The notes under the pieces: model-generated
What the model was told of the DNA's origin: nothing
Database searches by the model: none
What the model saw: only the letters and a program-made list of their open reading frames with translations
Program-made: the position numbers and the translations under genes
Assembly: GCA_030602865.1 (NCBI GenBank)
Contig: JAUVYX010000072.1
Location: forward strand, 1-5,613
DNA: 5,613 nt
Direction of reading: 5' to 3'
Origin: Dehalococcoidia bacterium
Lineage (GTDB): Bacteria; Chloroflexota; Dehalococcoidia; GIF9; AB-539-J10
Shown: in pieces, positions 1 through 5,613 of the stretch
Layout: each line of letters starts with the position of its first letter
How positions within the stretch are numbered: the stretch's first letter is position 1

Positions 1-40
1 TATAATTGGTTTTCAGTAATATTCTTGGAAGTAATGCCAT

Positions 41-50
41 TGAATATTCA
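41..50. repeat. 10-bp perfect palindrome in the leader of the DUF3604 gene
   Basis: TGAATATTCA is its own reverse complement. It lies about 80 bases upstream of the start codon at 129, in AT-rich DNA where short palindromes also arise by chance. It could be half of a regulator-binding region together with the palindrome at 66-80, but no known operator consensus is recognised. The palindrome is seen directly; any function is speculative. Confidence 0.3.
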
Positions 51-65
51 TTCAGCAGTTAGAAC

Positions 66-80
66 TAATAGTAACTATTA
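66..80. repeat. 15-bp palindrome (7-bp arms, 1-base centre), possible operator
   Basis: TAATAGT and ACTATTA are perfect inverted copies around a central A. The site sits 48 bases upstream of the start codon of the DUF3604 gene, a plausible place for a dimeric transcription factor to bind. The one-base centre leaves no room for an RNA hairpin loop, so a DNA-level site is more plausible than an attenuator. No regulator gene is in the window and no consensus is recognised. No convincing -35/-10 pair was found in 1-128; a TATAAT string at 1-6 would need a -35 box outside the window. Confidence 0.35.
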
Positions 81-116
81 AGCATCTCCATTTATCTAAC
101 GGCGTTTATAAACATC

Positions 117-121
117 TGGAG
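117..121 (+). promoter_or_regulatory. Ribosome binding site of the DUF3604 gene
   Basis: TGGAG ends 7 bases before the ATG at 129, which is normal Shine-Dalgarno spacing. In the same frame there is a stop at 72-74 and no ATG, GTG or TTG between it and 129, so this site and the open frame both fix the start at 129. Confidence 0.75.
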
Positions 122-128
122 TTATCTC

Positions 129-2246
129 ATGCAACATATTGAAACTGGTAGTGCAAGTATTGAGCCACGTGAACCTGTGGTAGCAGGTTCATTCCAGCGT
201 ATTATATTCACATACACGGCAGGACACCCCATTGATGATACTGGCTATTTAAAACTTGTATTCCGTCATGTCGGTGATTTCGGTACTCCGCAGTTTGATA
301 ACCCAACAGCAGAAAATTACTGTACTGTAACGACAAATGGTGATTGTCATATTGAGCCACGATGGGATCCCAAAGGTCACACTCGCCCATGGGGACAGTC
401 TCTATTCCTGAAAATTACGAATGGTTTTCTGGAGAGGAGCGAGAAGATAATAATCACTTTTGGTGATAGAACTGGAGGATCTCCAGGCTGGCAGATACAA
501 ACCTTCTGCGAACATAATTTTGAGTTCAAGACCCTTGTCGATCCCATAGCCACCTATGAATTTAAAGAGATTGCAGAATCACCTACTTTGCGTATAGTGC
601 CAGGCCAACCATCAAGAGCAGTGTGTATTGCCCCTTCTCAGGTAAGAAACAATAAGGATTTTAACTACTATCTCAAGCTGGAGGATCAATGGGGCAATCC
701 CACAGAAAAACCAATGAGGATACAACATACAGGCTTCTCACAGATAGGTATAAAAACCATCACCATCATAGATGAGAAAACGAAGCTCCAAGCTGAAAGC
801 AACCCAATAGAGGTACTGGAAGAAGATGAGCCATTACATCCATTCTGGGCAGACTTTCATGGACAGTCTGAGGAGACTATTGGAAGCAATTCCATCCAAG
901 ATTATTTCGACTTTGCGCGTGACTATGCGCTAATTGATATAGCTGGACACCAAGGCAACGATTTTCAAATCAGCGATGACTTCTGGAAAATAATAAATGA
1001 GACCACCAAACTATTCTATCGACCCGATAGTTTCGTCACCTTTCCGGGCTATGAATGGAGTGGGAACACCCCTCTAGGAGGTGACCGCAACATCTATTTC
1101 CGCTCCGAGGGTGGACAAATTAGCAGAAGTTGCACAGATTTATTGCCAGATAAAAACTCGATTTATGCAAACTCGCCTACTGTAATGGAGCTATTTGAAA
1201 AGCTCAAAGATCAAACGACAGGTGCTTTCGCCTTCGCTCATGTAGGGGGGCGCTATGCAGATATAACCATGCATGATCCTGATATTGAACTAGCTATTGA
1301 GATACACTCAGATTGGGGCACATTTGAATGGCTGGTAGAGGATGCCCTCAAAATGGGTTACCGAATTGGTATTTGCGCCAACTCTGACGGACATAAAGGA
1401 CGTCCTGGTGCATCCTATCCTGGAGCCAGCAAGTTTGGTTCGCTGGGGGGACTAACTTGTGTTCTGGCAGCCAAACTGGAACGAGAAAGCATCTTCGACG
1501 CACTAAATGCAAGACACTGCTATGCCACCACAGGTAACCGCAGTCTGGTAGAAGTGTACATTATTATGGATAATGGGCAAAGGGCCATGATGGGCGATAT
1601 TGTTTCATATGAGTATGGAAAGACATTGCTTTCAGTTAATATTACAGGTACAGCACCCATAGAAAGTGTAGAGATTCGCAATGGTCTGGATACAGTTGGC
1701 ACTTTTCGGCCATATGATAATAACGACCTATGCCACAGCAAAAGATTGAAGATTGCGTGGAGTGGAGCAGAGCTACGTGGCCGAGCACGTATGGTATCGT
1801 GGGACGGAACATTACAGCTCAATGGTAATAATATTTCTAGCGCCAGAGCTATAAACTTCTGGAATAATAATCACCCATTAAAGCTCATAGACAAAAATCA
1901 TTTAGAATGGGAATCAATAACCACTGGAGGCATGGCAGGAATCATACTAACACTAGAAGAGGCCAATACAGGACAGCTCGAAATTGTAACAGCTCAAGGT
2001 AATATTTCAATAGAGGTGAACTCAATTGGAATTAAGCCAAAGACATGGAGTTATGGCGGATTGAATAAAAAGATGGAGATATACAGGCTTCCTGATAATA
2101 AATACTCAACTGAGGTCTCTTTCAAGTTGCCTTTACGAAAATTGCACAAGGGCGACAACCCCATATATGTCCGCATGGTACAAGAAGATGGGCACATGGC
2201 ATGGAGCAGTCCAATATATTTAATAAATGACATAGACAAGATATAG
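129..2246 (+). CDS. DUF3604-family, PHP-like putative metallohydrolase
   Basis: The 705-residue protein has no signal peptide or membrane segment and is probably cytoplasmic. Residues 1 to about 235 look beta-rich and form a region of unknown role. The PHP-like metal-binding core spans about 236-475. Its likely metal ligands lie in WADFHGQS (240-247, D242/H244), GHQGND (273-278, H274), GYEWSGNTPLGGDRN (307-321, E309, D319), FAHVGG (369-374, H371), EIHSDWG (391-397) and NSDGHKGRPG (418-427, D420/H422). A beta-type tail follows, ending in a DG-x-x-AWSSPIYL block (687-698) that is usual in this family. The PHP superfamily includes metal-dependent phosphoesterases and related hydrolases, but the substrate of DUF3604 proteins is not known to me, so only the hydrolase fold is inferred. 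ATG 129 is the only possible start in its open frame. The MmgE/PrpD gene starts 19 bases after its TAG stop, suggesting cotranscription. The family call is confident; the reaction is unknown. Confidence 0.85.
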   Translation: MQHIETGSASIEPREPVVAGSFQRIIFTYTAGHPIDDTGYLKLVFRHVGDFGTPQFDNPTAENYCTVTTNGDCHIEPRWDPKGHTRPWGQSLFLKITNGFLERSEKIIITFGDRTGGSPGWQIQTFCEHNFEFKTLVDPIATYEFKEIAESPTLRIVPGQPSRAVCIAPSQVRNNKDFNYYLKLEDQWGNPTEKPMRIQHTGFSQIGIKTITIIDEKTKLQAESNPIEVLEEDEPLHPFWADFHGQSEETIGSNSIQDYFDFARDYALIDIAGHQGNDFQISDDFWKIINETTKLFYRPDSFVTFPGYEWSGNTPLGGDRNIYFRSEGGQISRSCTDLLPDKNSIYANSPTVMELFEKLKDQTTGAFAFAHVGGRYADITMHDPDIELAIEIHSDWGTFEWLVEDALKMGYRIGICANSDGHKGRPGASYPGASKFGSLGGLTCVLAAKLERESIFDALNARHCYATTGNRSLVEVYIIMDNGQRAMMGDIVSYEYGKTLLSVNITGTAPIESVEIRNGLDTVGTFRPYDNNDLCHSKRLKIAWSGAELRGRARMVSWDGTLQLNGNNISSARAINFWNNNHPLKLIDKNHLEWESITTGGMAGIILTLEEANTGQLEIVTAQGNISIEVNSIGIKPKTWSYGGLNKKMEIYRLPDNKYSTEVSFKLPLRKLHKGDNPIYVRMVQEDGHMAWSSPIYLINDIDKI

Positions 2247-2253
2247 AGTTTTC

Positions 2254-2258
2254 AGGAG
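2254..2258 (+). promoter_or_regulatory. Ribosome binding site of the MmgE/PrpD gene
   Basis: AGGAG lies 7 bases before the ATG at 2266, inside the 19-base gap after the previous gene. An in-frame TAG occupies 2263-2265 directly before the ATG, so no longer start is possible. The gene has its own strong site, so it need not depend on translational coupling. Confidence 0.85.
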
Positions 2259-2265
2259 CTATTAG

Positions 2266-3711
2266 ATGGTAAAGCATAGAGCAAGTATAAACGCCTTAGT
2301 CGAAAGTGCTGCTACAATAACAGCAGATGAGATTCCCAACCAGACAATAAATAAAGCAATTAATCTGTTCGTTGATACAATCGGCTGCATCTTTGCAGGA
2401 ACTACTGCAGAGGGTATCGCTGAGTTAAAAAATACCATCCTGTATTGGGGATCCACCCCTCATGCTACTATACTCGTCTCCGGTGAAAAAACTAGTGCAC
2501 CGTCTGCCACATTAATAAATTCAGTCATGGGCCATGCACGCGATTTCGATGACACCCATGATCTTGCTGCCAATCATGGTTCTGTGGTCATAGTACCAGC
2601 ACTACTAGCTACCGCAGAGGCATGCAGCCGCAGAAATAAAACAGCAACGATAAATCCTTTCCGTACAGAACAGGTGAGCGGAAAGGACATGATCACCGCC
2701 CTTGCTGTGGGATTGGAGATAACAAACCGGCTAGCAATGGCCTTTGCCCCATATCTTCATGCAGGCTGGCTACCAACCACCTTATGGGGACCATTTGGAG
2801 CAGCTGCTGCATGTGGTAGACTCCTCCACCTGAGTAATGAACAAATGCATAACGCATTCGGGCTGGCTTATTCACAAATACATGGTAACCGGCAGGCCTT
2901 GCTCGATGGGGCCCTGGCAAAACGTATTCAGCCGGGATTTAGCGCAGTGTCCGGGTTACAATCTGCTTTTCTCGCTGCCAACGGCATTACTGCGGCTCGA
3001 AATATCATTAGTGGTGACTTTGGTATTCCCACCCTTTACACTGAAGGCAAAATCGACAACCACTACATGGATAAAGGACTAGGTTCTTTTGAAGAAACGA
3101 TGAATATCAGCATCAAACCCTATCCTTCCTGCCGATGCACACACGCCATTGTTGATGCTGCCTTGGATATAAATAAACAACGGCTTATATCATGGCAAGA
3201 TATTAAAAGCGGTGAGATCTTTCTACCACCAAATTCCATGGCACAAATTGGCCAGCCTTTTACCATAAGGAATAATCCTACCGTCGATGCTCAGTTCAGT
3301 GCACAGTATGTAGCTGCTCTCACCTTCATTTATGGTAAACCACGGATAGCAGATTTCCATGCGGATAATGTCCTTTCACGCCAAGATATCATTCGATTGG
3401 CCTCTCGTTTCACTCCAGTAGAATTTGAGAAACACGCAGTGGAAATCTGCCTTGCTGAACTTACAATTACCATGAATGATGGACAGCATCTTCATTCGCG
3501 AATTGAAAAAACAAAAGGAAGCCCTTCAAATCCACTATCCATAGAAGATCAAAAGATTAAATTTATGGATTGTCTTGATAACTCCGGCAATACATATTCA
3601 AACAAGATTAAGCATTCGTTACTTAGCACTACCAGAGATATTATTAACTGCGATGATGTAGCACAATTCATAGACTTAATACAGAGTTATGCACAAAACC
3701 CGGATGTCTAA
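2266..3711 (+). CDS. MmgE/PrpD family protein, substrate unknown
   Basis: This 481-residue protein is of usual length for the MmgE/PrpD family, which includes 2-methylcitrate dehydratase (PrpD), cis-aconitate decarboxylase and iminodisuccinate epimerase. The helical domain holds FVDTIGCIFAG (35-45), GHARDFDDTHD (89-99, with D93, D96 and H98), a GWLPTTLWGPFGAAAA block (167-182) and GNRQALLDGALAKRIQPGFSA (207-227, with K219). The lid domain holds KPYPSCRCTHAIVDAA (284-299, with K284) and DAQFSAQYVAAL (341-352). A KGSPSNPLS-type block (417-425) marks the C-terminal part. Two oddities stand out. L169 lies where many relatives have a histidine in GWHPT-like motifs, the position of catalytic H159 in cis-aconitate decarboxylase. 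There is also a polar insertion at about 121-139, between the AEA helix and SGKDM. No signal peptide is present. It is the second gene of a probable two-gene unit that ends at the hairpin at 3811. Family membership is firm; the reaction is not, so no symbol is given. Confidence 0.92.
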   Translation: MVKHRASINALVESAATITADEIPNQTINKAINLFVDTIGCIFAGTTAEGIAELKNTILYWGSTPHATILVSGEKTSAPSATLINSVMGHARDFDDTHDLAANHGSVVIVPALLATAEACSRRNKTATINPFRTEQVSGKDMITALAVGLEITNRLAMAFAPYLHAGWLPTTLWGPFGAAAACGRLLHLSNEQMHNAFGLAYSQIHGNRQALLDGALAKRIQPGFSAVSGLQSAFLAANGITAARNIISGDFGIPTLYTEGKIDNHYMDKGLGSFEETMNISIKPYPSCRCTHAIVDAALDINKQRLISWQDIKSGEIFLPPNSMAQIGQPFTIRNNPTVDAQFSAQYVAALTFIYGKPRIADFHADNVLSRQDIIRLASRFTPVEFEKHAVEICLAELTITMNDGQHLHSRIEKTKGSPSNPLSIEDQKIKFMDCLDNSGNTYSNKIKHSLLSTTRDIINCDDVAQFIDLIQSYAQNPDV

Positions 3712-3803
3712 AGTTAGCCACAACAGACAAGGTTCGTAATTTTGATAAACAGGTGTCAAAAGCAACCTACAAACAATATTTTCTAAATTAAATACAGAGC
3801 ATG

Positions 3804-3846
3804 AAAAGGGAAAGGGGGAAGCCCTTCAAGAGAGCTTTCCCCCTTT
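3804..3846 (-). terminator. Same hairpin read from the groEL side; possible bidirectional terminator
   Basis: On the minus strand the same stem comes 21 bases after the groEL stop and is followed by TTTCCCTTTTC, a broken T-tract. It is therefore a weaker terminator in this direction than on the plus strand. Two convergent units sharing one hairpin is a common arrangement. No other hairpin with a T-tract lies between groEL and the end of the MmgE/PrpD gene. Confidence 0.55.
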
Positions 3847-3853
3847 TTTATTT
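3811..3853 (+). terminator. Rho-independent terminator after the MmgE/PrpD gene
   Basis: AAAGGGGGAAGC (3811-3822) pairs with GCTTTCCCCCTTT (3834-3846) with a single bulged T. The loop is 11 bases (3823-3833), and the stem runs into T-rich sequence at 3844-3853 (six T, A, three T). This is a classic intrinsic terminator for the plus strand, 99 bases past the stop at 3711. The rest of 3712-3867 is AT-rich and holds no gene I can support. Confidence 0.85.
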
Positions 3854-3867
3854 ACTACGGTGTGATT

Positions 3868-5490
<1,623 letters not shown>

Positions 5491-5497
5491 TCACTTT

Positions 5498-5503
5498 CCT
5501 CCT
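5498..5503 (-). promoter_or_regulatory. Ribosome binding site of groEL
   Basis: On the minus strand a perfect AGGAGG (5503 down to 5498) lies 7 bases before the ATG at 5490. It fits a highly translated gene and confirms the start beginning MAKQILFG. Confidence 0.9.
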
Positions 5504-5507
5504 ACTA

Positions 5508-5613
5508 TTAACTTCTTTTAGCCAGAATATCGCTCTCCAGTAAAATGACTACTTCCTCTTCACCCAGCTTAAATTCTGTGCCGGCATATTTGGAGTAGAC
5601 CACTTTATCTCCC
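5508..5613 (-). CDS. groES: 10-kDa co-chaperonin GroES, C-terminal part (5' end outside window)
   Basis: The minus strand encodes 34 residues, beginning [20 protein letters not shown] and ending [14 protein letters not shown], then a TAA followed directly in frame by TAG. This matches the C-terminal third of GroES, where the GD-x-V start, the Y/G-T-E loop region and the EEVLIM-x-ESDILA ending are conserved. GroES forms the seven-subunit lid that closes the GroEL cavity. The mobile loop that binds GroEL lies in the missing N-terminal part. It is 17 bases upstream of groEL in the standard groES-groEL order. The identification is based on a short piece but is well supported by motif and context. 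Confidence 0.95.
   Translation of the reverse strand, partial: GDKVVYSKYAGTEFKLGEEEVVILLESDILAKRS

Noticed and set aside
1..40. Minus-strand frame starting ATG at 40 and open to the window edge, possibly a divergent gene
   Set aside because: Only 13 codons are visible and there is no Shine-Dalgarno sequence in front.
1..81. Open plus-strand frame of 26 codons from the window edge to a TAA at 79-81, possibly the end of an upstream gene
   Set aside because: It is too short, with no recognisable motif, and AT-rich sequence can stay open this long by chance.
1520..1822. 100-codon minus-strand frame inside the DUF3604 gene
   Set aside because: It overlaps a conserved protein-coding gene, has no ribosome binding site of note and shows no family resemblance.
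2266..3711. Assigning prpD (2-methylcitrate dehydratase) to the MmgE/PrpD gene
   Set aside because: No prpB, prpC or other methylcitrate-cycle gene is nearby, and the histidine-to-leucine change argues against transferring a specific function.
3517..3829. GGAAGCCCTTCAA occurs at 3517-3529 and again at 3817-3829, exactly 300 bases apart
   Set aside because: It is a single 13-base match, one copy in coding sequence and one in the terminator stem and loop. There is no further similarity around it, so chance is the simplest explanation.

Overview
The window looks like ordinary chromosomal DNA of a bacterium, most likely a member of the Chloroflexota (Dehalococcoidia-like). That placement is inference. 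It rests on the GroEL sequence, which has a [16 protein letters not shown] N-terminal block, an [20 protein letters not shown] stretch and a short PPGGGYPDY tail instead of a long GGM repeat. No mobile element, CRISPR array, tRNA or rRNA was recognised.

Layout. Positions 1-128 are an AT-rich leader with two short palindromes and no convincing gene. Next come two tightly spaced plus-strand genes with a 19-nt gap, each with a good Shine-Dalgarno site. The first (129-2246) encodes a 705-residue DUF3604/PHP-type putative metallohydrolase with a beta-rich N-terminal region. The second (2266-3711) encodes a 481-residue MmgE/PrpD-family protein. They probably form one transcription unit that ends at a strong hairpin plus T-tract at 3811-3853. 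On the minus strand, converging on the same hairpin, is the groES-groEL operon. groEL is complete (3868-5490), and the last 34 codons of groES (5508-5613) enter from the right edge.

How the genes relate. GroES/GroEL is the housekeeping chaperonin and is only a convergent neighbour. The DUF3604-MmgE/PrpD pair is the accessory part. Both families are linked to small-molecule metabolism, and the close spacing suggests a shared, unidentified substrate or pathway. The MmgE/PrpD protein has leucine where related decarboxylases and dehydratases carry a catalytic histidine, so a specific reaction (2-methylcitrate dehydration, cis-aconitate decarboxylation) should not be assumed. No clearly novel system is visible; the two-gene unit is the most interesting item.
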